Made by a program: the position numbers and the translations under genes
Shown: in pieces, positions 1 through 9,498 of the stretch
Layout of the letters: every line of letters begins with the position of its first letter
Numbering within the stretch: the first letter of the stretch is position 1
Notes under the pieces: model-generated
What the model was told of the DNA's origin: nothing
Seen by the model: the letters and a program-made list of their open reading frames with translations, nothing else
Database searches by the model: none
Origin: Flavobacteriaceae bacterium
GTDB lineage: Bacteria > Bacteroidota > Bacteroidia > Flavobacteriales > Flavobacteriaceae
Assembly (NCBI GenBank): GCA_017857815.1
Contig: JAFMCL010000023.1
Span: forward strand, 1-41,272
Direction: 5' to 3'
DNA: 41,272 bases

Positions 1-23
1 ATTCCCACCCAAGGTACCCTAAG

Positions 24-66
24 AATCCGTAACAAATTGTTTAACATGATGTTGCGGATTTTTTTA
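24..66 (+). terminator. Rho-independent terminator-like hairpin
   Basis: Left arm AATCCGTAACA (24-34) pairs with TGTTGCGGATT (50-60). That is an 11-bp stem with one G-U wobble and a 15-nt loop, followed directly by a run of six T. It would end transcription of a plus-strand gene lying to the left of the window. The rest of 1-304 is A/T-rich and I see no gene in it. Confidence 0.55.
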
Positions 67-304
67 TTCATTTATGGCAACATATTGGCAACAAATCTTG
101 CAATAACTAGTAGCCATTTGAAGTAAAACCCCAAAAAATCCAACCTAAAACTCTCAATTCAACACCCCACACCTTCAAAATAAATCCACTTTCCTTTTGG
201 GGATGTGTTTGTGAAATGGACATACAACCTAATCTCCTAATTCAACTAAAGGTTTTTAATTTTTAATTATATTTAATACATTTAAATATCAAATAACCAA
301 CACT

Positions 305-1390
305 ATGAAAAAGCTACTTTTCCTTTCGTTATTTCACCTATGGGTTGCTGCACAAGAAGAATCATTTTTTAAGGCACCTGAAGGATTATCCATTGTAAGC
401 ACAGACCTTCACATACACACCACATTTTCCGATGGTTCTGTTTGGCCTAACATTAGAGTGGAAGAGGCCCTAAAAGAAAAGCTTGACCTCATATCTATTA
501 CCGACCATTTGGAATATCAACCCCACCAAGAAGACCTCCCCAATCCCAATAGAAACCGTTCTCATGACATCGCAGAGGGAGCAGCCAAAGATTCAAAATT
601 AATGGTCATCAGGGGGGCTGAAATTACCCGCTCTATGCCTCCTGGACATATTAATGCTGTGTTTATTGAAGATGCTAACAAGCTTTTGTTCCCCGACGAT
701 CCTGTTGCAGGCATCGAAGAGGCTAATCGTCAAAATGGGTTTGTATTCTGGAACCACCCTAATTGGACGCGCCAACGCAAGGACGGGATTGCACGACTCG
801 ATCCCATGCATGTTGATCTCATTAAAAGAAAACTTCTTCATGGGATTGAAGTAGTCAACCATACCAGTTTGTCTGAAGAAGCAATCGAAATTGCATTGGA
901 AAACGAACTCACCATGGTTGGAACCTCCGACATCCACAAATTGACCGCTTGGGACTATAACATCCATCAAGGAGGACACAGGCCCATGACTTTTGTCTTA
1001 TCCGAAAACAAACTTCAAGAAACAGTCAAAAAAGCTCTTTTTGAAGGAAAAACAGTCGTTTGGTTTAAGGAAATGATGATCGGAAAAGAAGAGCACCTGA
1101 AAAAGGTCATTAAAGCTAATCTTACCGCTTCTTCTCTCAACTATAATGGTGATGAATCGGTTGCAAAGATAGTATTGAAAAATCACTCAGCTAACATCCT
1201 CCATCTTAGATATACTGGGCCATACACCTTTCATGAAGACGGAGCCGTTTTCAAAATTGATCCCTACAGTGAAAAAAGTTTAGACATCAAAACATTAGAA
1301 GTAAAAAACAATCTAGAACTTCCTTTTGAATTACTCAATGGCATCATTGGTCGCAAAAAATATCTTAATTTTAAAATTGTAGCTAAGTAA
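305..1390 (+). CDS. Secreted PHP-domain phosphodiesterase (Sb-PDE family)
   Basis: A 361-aa protein with a short signal peptide (about residues 1-16, ending VAAQ). It is followed by a PHP metallo-phosphoesterase domain. Metal-ligand motifs visible in order are DLHIHTTFSDG (H36, H38), TDH (D67, H68), GAEIT (E106), GHINA (H115), WNHPNW (H151) and TSDIHK (D209, H211), so the trinuclear metal site looks complete. The sequence NRNRSHDIAEGAA followed by EITRSMPPGH matches what I recall of the Bacteroidota Sb-PDE family, which also carries a C-terminal beta domain like residues 275-361 here. Hydrolysis of a phosphodiester outside the cytoplasm is likely, but the substrate is unknown. The gene stands alone, with A/T-rich DNA upstream and a decayed fragment downstream. 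Confidence 0.85.
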   Translation: MKKLLFLSLFHLWVAAQEESFFKAPEGLSIVSTDLHIHTTFSDGSVWPNIRVEEALKEKLDLISITDHLEYQPHQEDLPNPNRNRSHDIAEGAAKDSKLMVIRGAEITRSMPPGHINAVFIEDANKLLFPDDPVAGIEEANRQNGFVFWNHPNWTRQRKDGIARLDPMHVDLIKRKLLHGIEVVNHTSLSEEAIEIALENELTMVGTSDIHKLTAWDYNIHQGGHRPMTFVLSENKLQETVKKALFEGKTVVWFKEMMIGKEEHLKKVIKANLTASSLNYNGDESVAKIVLKNHSANILHLRYTGPYTFHEDGAVFKIDPYSEKSLDIKTLEVKNNLELPFELLNGIIGRKKYLNFKIVAK

Positions 1391-1550
1391 ACCTGAAAAA
1401 GCTCAATAAAGGGCAGGTATTCTTCAACCACATAGGTTCCACCAGATGTTGATATTCTGCCAGCCAATCGTTCCATTCTGGATCGAAGAATTTGATAGGC
1501 CTATCAAGCATTTTTTGTTCATTCAAATCACAGCCCTCGATGTCATCCGC
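1383..1550 (-). pseudogene. Unrecognised 55-codon gene fragment
   Basis: This covers most of the 1391-1713 gap. On the minus strand an open frame reads from GCG at 1550 to TAG at 1383-1385. It has protein-like composition (RPIKFFDPEWNDWLAEYQH, then LVEPMW) but no start codon, and an in-frame TGA immediately precedes it. It overlaps the last bases of the phosphodiesterase gene. It looks like the C-terminal stub of a lost gene. I do not recognise the family, and chance is possible. Confidence 0.2.
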
Positions 1551-1713
1551 TCAGTAATTAGCCCTATTCAAACCACTTATCAACCTCAGTGTTGCCCTAA
1601 TATTTTAAATTTATTTCGCCAAGTATTATTTCCCCTAATATTCAAGATACACTCCTGATAATTAGTATATTGGTGTGATAATTTAGTTTTTTTATAAAAC
1701 CAAAAGAAATAAT

Positions 1714-4050
1714 ATGTATCCTGTAAAAAATAAAATGTCCCGATCTAATTTTTTAAAAACCACTACTGTGGCAATGGGAGGGATGTTTACCCTCTCTCAT
1801 TATACCTGCTCAAATGAAATAGATTTTCTAAAACAATTGCTGATTGAGGGGAAGACTGGCTTCAGCTTGGTGTTGCCATTTCAGGCTACTGTCGAAGAAA
1901 AGGAAGCGGCACAGCAATTGCAACTATTTTTGTCAAAAATAACCCAAGAGCTAATTATCGTTAACGAACAGGAGTACGGTGGGAAAAATGCCATTTACTT
2001 GGGTAACACAGATTTTGCTAGGGCAGTTGGGGTGAGCACGTTGAGCATGGAAGACGAGGCCTATGTTTTTAAACGTATTGGGGACAATCTGATCATCGGT
2101 GGAGGGGGCGAAAAAGGCTTGCTCTACGGAGTTTTTTCTTTATTGGAATTTTTTGGTTACAGAAAATACAGTGCAAATGATAGCTTGATGACCCCAAAGG
2201 CGAAACATTTCAGCTTTCCAAAAGACGAGTTGAAAGCCCCGCTGATTAAATACCGAACGACCAATTATTACGACGCAAAAGATAAAGCCTATAGCGAATG
2301 GCACAAACTTTCATCAACAGATTCTTGGGGATTGTTTGTTCATACTTTTGAAGTATTGGTTCCGCCGGAAAAATATGGTAAAACTCATCCGGAATATTAT
2401 TCTTTGATTGATGGAGAGCGAAATCCTGTAACGCAACTGTGCTTGTCCAATGAGGAGGTTTTTCAGACTTTGGTTACTGATTTAAGAAAACGAATAGAAA
2501 AAAATCCCAAAGCAAAATACTGGTCTGTCAGTCAAAACGACAATGATAAGTATTGTCAATGTGCTCCTTGTACTGCTTTGAATAAAAAATATGGAAATTT
2601 AGCCAGTGGATCAATGGTCTGGTTTGTCAATAAGGTGGCAAGGGAATTTCCCGATAAAATCATCTCGACATTGGCTTATTGGTACACACGAGCCGCTCCA
2701 AGCAATATTGTGGCAGAAACCAATGTCAACATTATGTTGTGTAATATCGAAAGCACTAGGGAAAAACCTGTTTTTGATACGGATCCTGCTTTTACAAGTG
2801 ACTTGCAAGATTGGGGAAGAATGAGTAATGATATACTAATTTGGGATTATAATATACAATTTGCGAATCCCATCAGTCCTTTTCCCAATTTACACACGAT
2901 TGGCCCCAACATCAAGTTTTATATTCAAAATAATGTTCGTGCACTTTTCATGCAGGCAACGAGTAATAAAGGTGAGTTTGGTCACCTCAGGGCCTACCTT
3001 ATTTCTAAATTGATGTGGAATCCCAATGCAGATCCTGATGCCATCATTGACGATTTTCTGACGGGATACTATGGTAAGGCAGCAAAATTTATAAAGGCTT
3101 ATATCGACACTATGCGTGAATCATTGTTGAAAGAGAATTTTCGATTGAATATTTTTGGAGACCCGAGAGATGCAATAAATAATTTCTTGGCACCAGAAAT
3201 GATGAGCAAGTACAATAGATTGTTCGATGAGGCTGAGAATGCGGTAAGAGTAATTCCTGAAAAACATAGTCGGGTAAGAGAAGCAAGATTGCCCCTTTTA
3301 ATTGCAGAGATTCAAATTGCAGGTCAAATTCCAGTGGGCGAACCTGGAAGTTTTTATGAAACTAATGACCAATACAGGGTAATTCCTAAGAGTGAGATGA
3401 AGGAAAAGGTTGAAGATTTTATTAAGCGTGCCAAACAAACTGGTATCTTAAGAATCGGAGAGCGGGCGATTACTATTGACGATTATCATTATAGTTTCAA
3501 GAGAATATTTGATAAGATGGAGCAAATGGATCAGGCGGTTTCTTACAAGAAAAAAATAATTCCCATTACACAACCTTCTTTTGAAGAACAAAATTTGGAG
3601 CGATTAACAGATGGTCTTTTCGGAGCTTTCGAGTCATGGAGGTTTCCCGATAAAGACACCAATTGGTTATCCTTTAAGGGAAAACATATGGATTTCATTT
3701 TAGACTTGGGAGAAGTGATGCCCATCCGCTCTGTTGAAATGGATTTTCTTAACGTTCAGGCTCAGGCAAACTGGCATCAACTCATCCTTCCAAAGTATTT
3801 GACATATGCCACTTCACAAGATGGAGTAACTTATAGTAAGGCAGTTAAGGTTGAAAACCCACATAATCCCAACCCAGCAGAAAATCCCGAGATAGTCAAG
3901 CTTCCTTTTCAAACTTTTGCGACGACTTTTAGTAATACTAAAACACGATTCATTAAAGTGCATGCAGAAAGTCTTTTGCAAATGCCCAATTGGCATATTA
4001 ACGCGGGAAAGCCTGCGATTTTATATACCGATGAAATCGTGGTGAAGTAA
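1714..4050 (+). CDS. DUF4838 domain-containing exported protein
   Basis: A 778-aa protein. Its N-terminus has a Tat-like or lipoprotein-like export signal (SRSNFLKTTTVAMGG, then TLSHYTC). The likely true start may be Met8 (1735), which puts the SRSNFLK motif at the very N-terminus. Residues about 40-170 resemble the alpha/beta domain that precedes catalytic domains in GH67/GH20 enzymes (VEEKEAAQQLQLFL, GGGGEKGLLYGVFSLLE). About 200-480 is the DUF4838 domain (WSVSQNDNDKYCQC, MQATSNKGEFGHLRAYL). The C-terminal 130 residues look like a discoidin/F5-8-type beta-sandwich (DFILDLGE, TRFIKVHAESL). The family is found in polysaccharide-utilisation contexts with unproven glycosidase activity. A weak A/T-rich promoter region precedes it. 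Confidence 0.8.
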   Translation: MYPVKNKMSRSNFLKTTTVAMGGMFTLSHYTCSNEIDFLKQLLIEGKTGFSLVLPFQATVEEKEAAQQLQLFLSKITQELIIVNEQEYGGKNAIYLGNTDFARAVGVSTLSMEDEAYVFKRIGDNLIIGGGGEKGLLYGVFSLLEFFGYRKYSANDSLMTPKAKHFSFPKDELKAPLIKYRTTNYYDAKDKAYSEWHKLSSTDSWGLFVHTFEVLVPPEKYGKTHPEYYSLIDGERNPVTQLCLSNEEVFQTLVTDLRKRIEKNPKAKYWSVSQNDNDKYCQCAPCTALNKKYGNLASGSMVWFVNKVAREFPDKIISTLAYWYTRAAPSNIVAETNVNIMLCNIESTREKPVFDTDPAFTSDLQDWGRMSNDILIWDYNIQFANPISPFPNLHTIGPNIKFYIQNNVRALFMQATSNKGEFGHLRAYLISKLMWNPNADPDAIIDDFLTGYYGKAAKFIKAYIDTMRESLLKENFRLNIFGDPRDAINNFLAPEMMSKYNRLFDEAENAVRVIPEKHSRVREARLPLLIAEIQIAGQIPVGEPGSFYETNDQYRVIPKSEMKEKVEDFIKRAKQTGILRIGERAITIDDYHYSFKRIFDKMEQMDQAVSYKKKIIPITQPSFEEQNLERLTDGLFGAFESWRFPDKDTNWLSFKGKHMDFILDLGEVMPIRSVEMDFLNVQAQANWHQLILPKYLTYATSQDGVTYSKAVKVENPHNPNPAENPEIVKLPFQTFATTFSNTKTRFIKVHAESLLQMPNWHINAGKPAILYTDEIVVK

Positions 4051-4102
4051 AATCACATCCCAAGTATCTTATCAGTCATATGGCGCTAAACTATTTATTT
4101 TA

Positions 4103-4122
4103 CTGGGGATAGCTGGGTTCTA
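4103..4122 (+). repeat. 20-bp direct repeat, copy 1
   Basis: CTGGGGATAGCTGGGTTCTA occurs here and again, identically, at 14438-14457. Both copies sit in non-coding DNA, and the flanks also resemble each other (TATTTATT-like before, CTTTTATTT after). The second copy lies about 300 bp from a recombinase remnant. An old attachment-site duplication and a dispersed intergenic repeat are both possible. Confidence 0.6.
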
Positions 4123-4182
4123 TTTCCCCTTTTATTTAGTGAGTTTGAGTATAAAGAGGGTGTTGTGTGATTAATTTTTTTT

Positions 4183-4234
4183 AGAATCCTCGAATTTTAT
4201 TATAATCTGTCTATATTCAAGGATTCTTATTTTT
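4183..4234 (+). terminator. Terminator-like hairpin 26 bp before the next gene
   Basis: AGAATCCTCGAAT (4183-4195) pairs with ATTCAAGGATTCT (4215-4227). The stem is 13 bp with one mismatch and a 19-nt loop, followed by TATTTTT. It can end transcripts from the DUF4838 gene. Because it stops only 26 bp before the ATG at 4261, it could instead act in the leader of the downstream gene. Confidence 0.45.
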
Positions 4235-4260
4235 ACAAGTATCTAAAAGTTTATAATAGC

Positions 4261-7200
4261 ATGTTTAATAAACACCTATTACTTATATCAGTTACTAGTT
4301 TACTTGGAATTCTGTTATCCTGCGGAGGGCCAGAGCTTCCAGAAGCAATTCAACAGGTCTACCACGAGCTACCCAAACAAGTTGATTTTAATCAAGACAT
4401 TAAGCCGATTCTTTCGGATAAATGCTTTATTTGTCACGGGCCTGACAAATCAAAGGTTAAGGCATCTTTGCAGTTACATCTTCCTGAACTAGCCTATGCG
4501 GAATTAAAAGGGTCACCAGGCAAATTCGCTATTCGGCCTGGTAATTTAAATTATAGTCAGCTAGTTCATCGAATCTTATCGGACGATCCTAATCTTATGA
4601 TGCCTCAACCTGAATCACATTTAAAACTTACAGACCGTGAAAAGGCATTATTAATAAAGTGGATTGATCAAGGGGCGCCCTACAAAAAGCATTGGGCATT
4701 TTTAAAGCCACAAATTCCCCAATTACCTATCGTGAAACTAAAGGAAAAAATAGCCAATCCTATTGATAACTTTATTTTGGCTAAATTAGAAAGTATAAAT
4801 CTGCAGCCTAATGAAAAGTCCAATAAAGAGACTTTATTACGAAGACTAAGTTTTGATTTAACGGGTTTACCTCCTTCTTTGACCGATTTAGAAGATTTTA
4901 TAAACGATAGATCACCTAATGCTTATGAAAAACAAGTCGATCGACTACTGTCTTCTCCACATTTTGCTGAGCAAATGACGTTAGATTGGATGGATCTTTC
5001 GCGATATGCAGATACCCATGGTTATACCGTAGATCGTTACCGTGATGTATCACCCTACCGTGATTGGGTTATCAAGGCATTTAACGAAAACATGCCTTAT
5101 GACGAATTTATTCGATGGCAATTGTCAGGGGATATGATGGAAAAGCCTACTAAAGATCAAATTCTAGCCACCACTTTTAATCGGTTACATCCTCAAAATC
5201 AAGAGGGCGGTATTATAGATGAGGAATTTCGTTCAGAGTATGTATCTGACCGAACCAATGTTGTAGGTCAAGGGTTTTTAGGGTTGACCATGGCTTGTGC
5301 CAAATGCCATGATCATAAATACGATCCAATTTCTCAGAGGAACTATTACGAAATGTATAGTTTTTTTAATAATGTAAATGAATCTGGCCAAATTTCTTTT
5401 GATTCTTCTATGCCGGTTCCCAATATGTTACTTCCTACCAATGAGCAGGAAGAATTCATGACTTATGTAAATGGGCTTGTTGGAAATCAGCAAAAGGAAA
5501 TTGAAAACATTATCCTCTCCGAATCTAAGAATGCGGGAGAATGGATTGAAAATGAAAGATATCAAAATCTTAAATCAAAAGATTGGCCCAGAGGGCTGGT
5601 TGCAAAAATAGATTTTAATAAGGGGAATTTGAATAATGTTCTAAATTCATCACAAAAAGGAAAAATGAAAAGGCAGCATTCGCCAAAACAACTCCCTAAA
5701 ATAGTAAATGGGTATTCAGGCGAGGGACTTGAACTCGATGGCGATGCATGGTTAGATTTAGATCGTATTGGAATTTTTAAACGAAATGAAACTTTTAGTA
5801 TTGGGATCCGTTTAAAAATCCCAGAAGAATTAGAGAATGGCGTTATTTTCCATAAAAACATTGGCACCAGGATATACAATTACCGAGGTTATCATTTGGC
5901 AATAAAGGAAAATAAGCTTGAAGTAATGTTAGCTCATTTCTGGCCTGACAATGCCATTGTGGAGTTAAGCACTCAAGAGATTCCTAAAAATAAATGGATA
6001 CAACTTACGCTAACATATGATGGCTCCAGCAAAGCAAAAGGTTTGAAAATTTATAGCGATGGAGATGAACTTGAAACCAAGGTTGAAGTTGATAATTTGT
6101 ATAAGGACATTATTTACAAAAAGGCAGTTGAACCTGGGTTAAAAATTGGTGCACGCTGGCGTGGTAAAGGAATTGGAGGAGCTATAGTTGACGATATATT
6201 GGTTTTTAAGAAAGAACTAAATGCCTTGGAAGTTCTCCAAATTTCCGATACCCAAAAAATGCAATGGATCCTCAATAAACCAGCAAGTAAGTTGACCAAG
6301 AATGAAAAAGAAATACTGACGGCATATTATTTAAGCAATTATTCTAAAACCTATCAATCTTCATTATCAAAATTAGCTGATACGCGAAAAGTTCAAGTAG
6401 ATAGTTTAGAACGCATTAAGGAAATTATGGTCATGAAGGAAATGGAGAATCCCCGTGAAACTTTTCTGCTAAAGCGAGGACAATATGATCAATATGGTGA
6501 AAGAGTATATCCAAGCATGCCTGAAACCATATTAGCTTTCCCTGATAGTCTTGAAAAAAACAGACTGGGATTGGCAAAATGGGTGACCAGTAAATCAAAT
6601 CCACTAACCGCCCGCGTAGCTGTGAATCGTTATTGGAAAAATATTTTTGGAACGGGGATCGTTAGAACGGTTGAAGATTTTGGTAATCAAGGTGAGTTGC
6701 CAAGTCATCCTAAACTACTAGATTGGTTGGCTATTCAATTTATGGAATCCGGTTGGAATGTAAAAAACTTACACAAATTAATGGTTATGTCGAATACCTA
6801 TCAGCAATCATCACTGGCAAGTGAAGAGCTTATGAAGCGCGATAAAATAAACCGACTGCTTGCAAGAGGTCCTTCAAAAAGATTATCTGGCGAAATGCTA
6901 AGAAATAATGTTTTGGCAGCATCTGGACTTTTGAACAGAACCATTGGAGGAAAGAGTCTTAAACCCTACCAGCCAGAAGGTTTGTGGAAAATCAATGGAG
7001 CTACTTACAAGAAGGATAAAGGGGATAAGTTATATCGCAGGAGTATGTATACCATATGGAAGCGTTCCGTTCCCCATCCGACAATTGCTACCTTCGATAC
7101 TCCCGATCGATCGTTTTGTTCTGTGCGAAGGCAAGAAACAAATACTCCCCTACAAGCATTGGTCATGATGAATGATCCTACCTATGTAGAGGCTTCCCGA

Positions 7201-7485
7201 GTTATGGGTTACAATATGTTGTCATATTCAGATTCTAAAGCTGGTATTTCAGATGTATTCAAGAGTTTAACGGGAAGAACCATAAGGGGTGAGGAATTAA
7301 AACTTTTGGTAGAACTTCAATTGCATGAATACGAAAAATTTAAGTCAAGAGAATATAAAACTGATGGTTGGTTGAATACGGGCGAATTTAGGATATCAGA
7401 TCACGACAGTAAGGCCATGGTGGTCGCAAATGCAATTGTTGCCAGTACAATTATCAATTCTGATGCTGCCATAACAAAAAGATGA
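4261..7485 (+). CDS. Planctomycete-type cytochrome C / DUF1549 / DUF1553 lipoprotein
   Basis: A 1074-aa protein with a lipoprotein signal (GILLSC, Cys21). Domain order: PSCyt1 domain with the haem-binding type motif CFICH (C55-H59); DUF1549/PSCyt2 (about 165-375) containing a second CxxCH, CAKCH (C346-H350); an inserted LamG/concanavalin-like segment (about 490-660, GEGLELDGDAWLDL); then DUF1553/PSD1 (about 750-1060, SNPLTARVAVNRYWKNIFG). The family is abundant in Planctomycetes and occurs in marine Bacteroidota, where it is nearly always encoded directly before a DUF1501 gene, as here (gap about 70 bp). Its biochemical role is not established. An extracytoplasmic redox or sugar-processing role is inferred from the motifs and export signal. 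Confidence 0.88.
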   Translation: MFNKHLLLISVTSLLGILLSCGGPELPEAIQQVYHELPKQVDFNQDIKPILSDKCFICHGPDKSKVKASLQLHLPELAYAELKGSPGKFAIRPGNLNYSQLVHRILSDDPNLMMPQPESHLKLTDREKALLIKWIDQGAPYKKHWAFLKPQIPQLPIVKLKEKIANPIDNFILAKLESINLQPNEKSNKETLLRRLSFDLTGLPPSLTDLEDFINDRSPNAYEKQVDRLLSSPHFAEQMTLDWMDLSRYADTHGYTVDRYRDVSPYRDWVIKAFNENMPYDEFIRWQLSGDMMEKPTKDQILATTFNRLHPQNQEGGIIDEEFRSEYVSDRTNVVGQGFLGLTMACAKCHDHKYDPISQRNYYEMYSFFNNVNESGQISFDSSMPVPNMLLPTNEQEEFMTYVNGLVGNQQKEIENIILSESKNAGEWIENERYQNLKSKDWPRGLVAKIDFNKGNLNNVLNSSQKGKMKRQHSPKQLPKIVNGYSGEGLELDGDAWLDLDRIGIFKRNETFSIGIRLKIPEELENGVIFHKNIGTRIYNYRGYHLAIKENKLEVMLAHFWPDNAIVELSTQEIPKNKWIQLTLTYDGSSKAKGLKIYSDGDELETKVEVDNLYKDIIYKKAVEPGLKIGARWRGKGIGGAIVDDILVFKKELNALEVLQISDTQKMQWILNKPASKLTKNEKEILTAYYLSNYSKTYQSSLSKLADTRKVQVDSLERIKEIMVMKEMENPRETFLLKRGQYDQYGERVYPSMPETILAFPDSLEKNRLGLAKWVTSKSNPLTARVAVNRYWKNIFGTGIVRTVEDFGNQGELPSHPKLLDWLAIQFMESGWNVKNLHKLMVMSNTYQQSSLASEELMKRDKINRLLARGPSKRLSGEMLRNNVLAASGLLNRTIGGKSLKPYQPEGLWKINGATYKKDKGDKLYRRSMYTIWKRSVPHPTIATFDTPDRSFCSVRRQETNTPLQALVMMNDPTYVEASRVMGYNMLSYSDSKAGISDVFKSLTGRTIRGEELKLLVELQLHEYEKFKSREYKTDGWLNTGEFRISDHDSKAMVVANAIVASTIINSDAAITKR

Positions 7486-7553
7486 AAATACTCGCCTATT
7501 CCCCTTATATAGGGACTTAGAGTTTGGGTTTTATAGAAGGAAACAAGAAAACT

Positions 7554-9077
7554 ATGTGTCACAATCACGATAATTTAAAGTCGAATAACAAAGATCTTCA
7601 AGAAGTTGAAAAACAGATGAACCGAAGAAATTTTTTAACCAAAACATCCATGGGTCTGGGTGCGATTGCTTTGGGGTCTTTATTGAATGCCGAAAACGCT
7701 TTCGCATCTATAAAAGGTAAAAAACTTGATGCGTCCGATTCGGACAACCTGCTTAAATCATATAATAAAAATAGGTTAGGATTGCCACATCATTTGCCAA
7801 AGGCAACACGCATAGTCTACCTCTTTCAAAGTGGAGGCCCTTCTCAACTTGACATGTGGGATTATAAACCTAAATTGAAAAGTATGTTTGGACAGGAATT
7901 GCCAGACTCTGTTCGCCAAGGACAGCGATTAACCGCCATGAGTGCTGAGCAAACCACCTTTCCGATGGCGCCTTCTGTTTTTAATTTCAAACAACATGGT
8001 AAATCGGGTATTTGGGCGAGCGAATTACTTCCTCATACATCAGAAGTGGTTGATGATCTTTGCTTTATAAAATCAATGCAGACCGATCAGATTAATCACG
8101 ATCCTGCCATAACCTTCATGCAAACAGGCAATCAACTTCCTGGAAGACCTTCAATTGGTTCCTGGTTGAGTTATGGTTTTGGATCCGATAATAATAATCT
8201 TCCGACTTTCATTACATTAATCACCAAGAATATGGGAGGGCAACCTCTTTATTCCCGTCTTTGGGGCAATGGTTTTTTACCGACCGAACATCAAGGCGTT
8301 CAGTTTCGTTCGGGAAAGGATCCTGTTCTATATTTGAGTAATCCAGAAAATTATGATGGGAACGATCGAAGAAAAATGCTCGATTATCTAGGCCAATTGA
8401 ACTCCCTTCAATACGATGCCTATGGTGACCCCGAAATTAATGCCCGTATGGCACAATATGAGATGGCCTTTCGTATGCAGACCTCTGTTCCCGATGTAAC
8501 CGATATGTCTGACGAACCGGACTATATCTTTGATATGTATGGAGACGATAGTCGCGATCCAGGCACTTATGCTGCTAACTGTCTCATGGCACGTAAATTA
8601 TTGGAGAAAGGGGTGAAATTCGTACAGTTATACCATCAAGGCTGGGATCAACACGTGGGATGTCCAGGAGGATTAAAAAACCAAAATAAACTTACCGATC
8701 AGGCCAATGCAGCCTTAATTAAAGATTTGAAGCAGCGGGGAATGTTAGAGGATACTTTGGTTGTATGGGGAGGCGAATTTGGACGTACCGTATATTCTCA
8801 AGGGGAATTGACTGAAACCAACTACGGACGTGACCATCATCCTAAAGCATTTACAATGTGGATGGCCGGTGCAGGTGTAAAACCCGGTCATGTTCATGGT
8901 CAGACAGATGATTTTGGGTATAATGTGGTTAAAGACCCTGTGCATGTACATGATTTTCATGCAACGCTTATGCATTTATGTGGCGTAGATCACGAACGTC
9001 TTGTTTTTAAACATCAAGGAAGACGTTATAGGCTTACCGACGTTCATGGAAATGTGGTAAAAGATTTATTAACCTAA
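7554..9077 (+). CDS. DUF1501 family exported protein
   Basis: I chose the ATG at 7554 because DUF1501 proteins of Bacteroidota commonly begin with a Cys/His-rich MCxH segment (here MCHNHDN). The frame is open further to 7524, and another ATG lies at 7617. From the chosen start the protein is 507 aa. A Tat-like signal follows (NRRNFLTKTSMGLGAIALG). Family landmarks are QSGGPSQLDMWDYKP, LPGRPSIGSWLSYG, WGGEFGRT (near residue 405) and GRDHHPKAFTMWMAGAG (near 425). DUF1501 belongs to the alkaline phosphatase/sulfatase-like superfamily by fold, but its activity is not known. It is almost certainly co-transcribed with the preceding DUF1549/DUF1553 gene and probably works with it outside the cytoplasm. 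Confidence 0.9.
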   Translation: MCHNHDNLKSNNKDLQEVEKQMNRRNFLTKTSMGLGAIALGSLLNAENAFASIKGKKLDASDSDNLLKSYNKNRLGLPHHLPKATRIVYLFQSGGPSQLDMWDYKPKLKSMFGQELPDSVRQGQRLTAMSAEQTTFPMAPSVFNFKQHGKSGIWASELLPHTSEVVDDLCFIKSMQTDQINHDPAITFMQTGNQLPGRPSIGSWLSYGFGSDNNNLPTFITLITKNMGGQPLYSRLWGNGFLPTEHQGVQFRSGKDPVLYLSNPENYDGNDRRKMLDYLGQLNSLQYDAYGDPEINARMAQYEMAFRMQTSVPDVTDMSDEPDYIFDMYGDDSRDPGTYAANCLMARKLLEKGVKFVQLYHQGWDQHVGCPGGLKNQNKLTDQANAALIKDLKQRGMLEDTLVVWGGEFGRTVYSQGELTETNYGRDHHPKAFTMWMAGAGVKPGHVHGQTDDFGYNVVKDPVHVHDFHATLMHLCGVDHERLVFKHQGRRYRLTDVHGNVVKDLLT

Positions 9078-9157
9078 TTATGAATTCAATTCACCGATCT
9101 CAACTCTGATAAATTTAATCAGAAAACCACACTCCATTGATTGTTGGATTTTAGGAT

Positions 9158-9442
9158 TCACCCCTTTCGATTAGTTTTAACCCCCCAAGCGTGAAATATC
9201 CCTGTAAAGGCAACTCCACTGGTAGAGGTAGTTCCACCCATCTGATTTCCACTTTCAATCAAGATCGTTTCTGCTCCTGCTCTACCAGTCTGAATCGCTA
9301 GAATTGTCCCTGAAACACCTCCACCAACTATCAATATCTCGGGAGTTATAATTTCTTCTTTTCAGATCGCTATAATATTTTTTAATTCAGTCAAATGCTG
9401 TTCACTATTGGTCATACCCTTGGGTAACTGGATTTTTAACAT
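9158..9442 (-). pseudogene. FAD-dependent oxidoreductase, N-terminal remnant
   Basis: This fills most of the 9078-9498 gap. Reading minus from ATG at 9442, the frame gives 26 codons, an in-frame TGA (9362-9364), then a clear Rossmann FAD-binding segment: EILIVGGGVSGTILAIQTG, then ETILIESGNQMGGTT and GVAFTGIFHAWG. It ends at a TGA (9158-9160). The GxGxxG-type motif, the GGTTSTSGVAF segment and the terminal HAWG match the PF12831-type FAD oxidoreductases often found in polysaccharide loci. Only about 65 recognisable residues of a protein normally several hundred long remain, so this is a broken gene. Confidence 0.75.
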
Positions 9443-9498
9443 TTTCTCAATCTCAGTAAATAGTATTTAAATACATAAAAAAGACATAAAGTCTAGGT

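Noticed and set aside
1-20. The first bases (ATTCCCACCC AAGGTAC) resemble the 3' T-arm and acceptor end of a tRNA or tmRNA.
   Set aside because: Only a few bases are visible, the inferred acceptor strand would start with A, and CCA is not present. It cannot be supported.
4103-4122. The 20-bp repeat resembles the conserved 23S rRNA stretch GATAGCTGGTTCT.
   Set aside because: The match is about 13 bases with an extra G, with no rRNA sequence around it. This is most likely coincidence.
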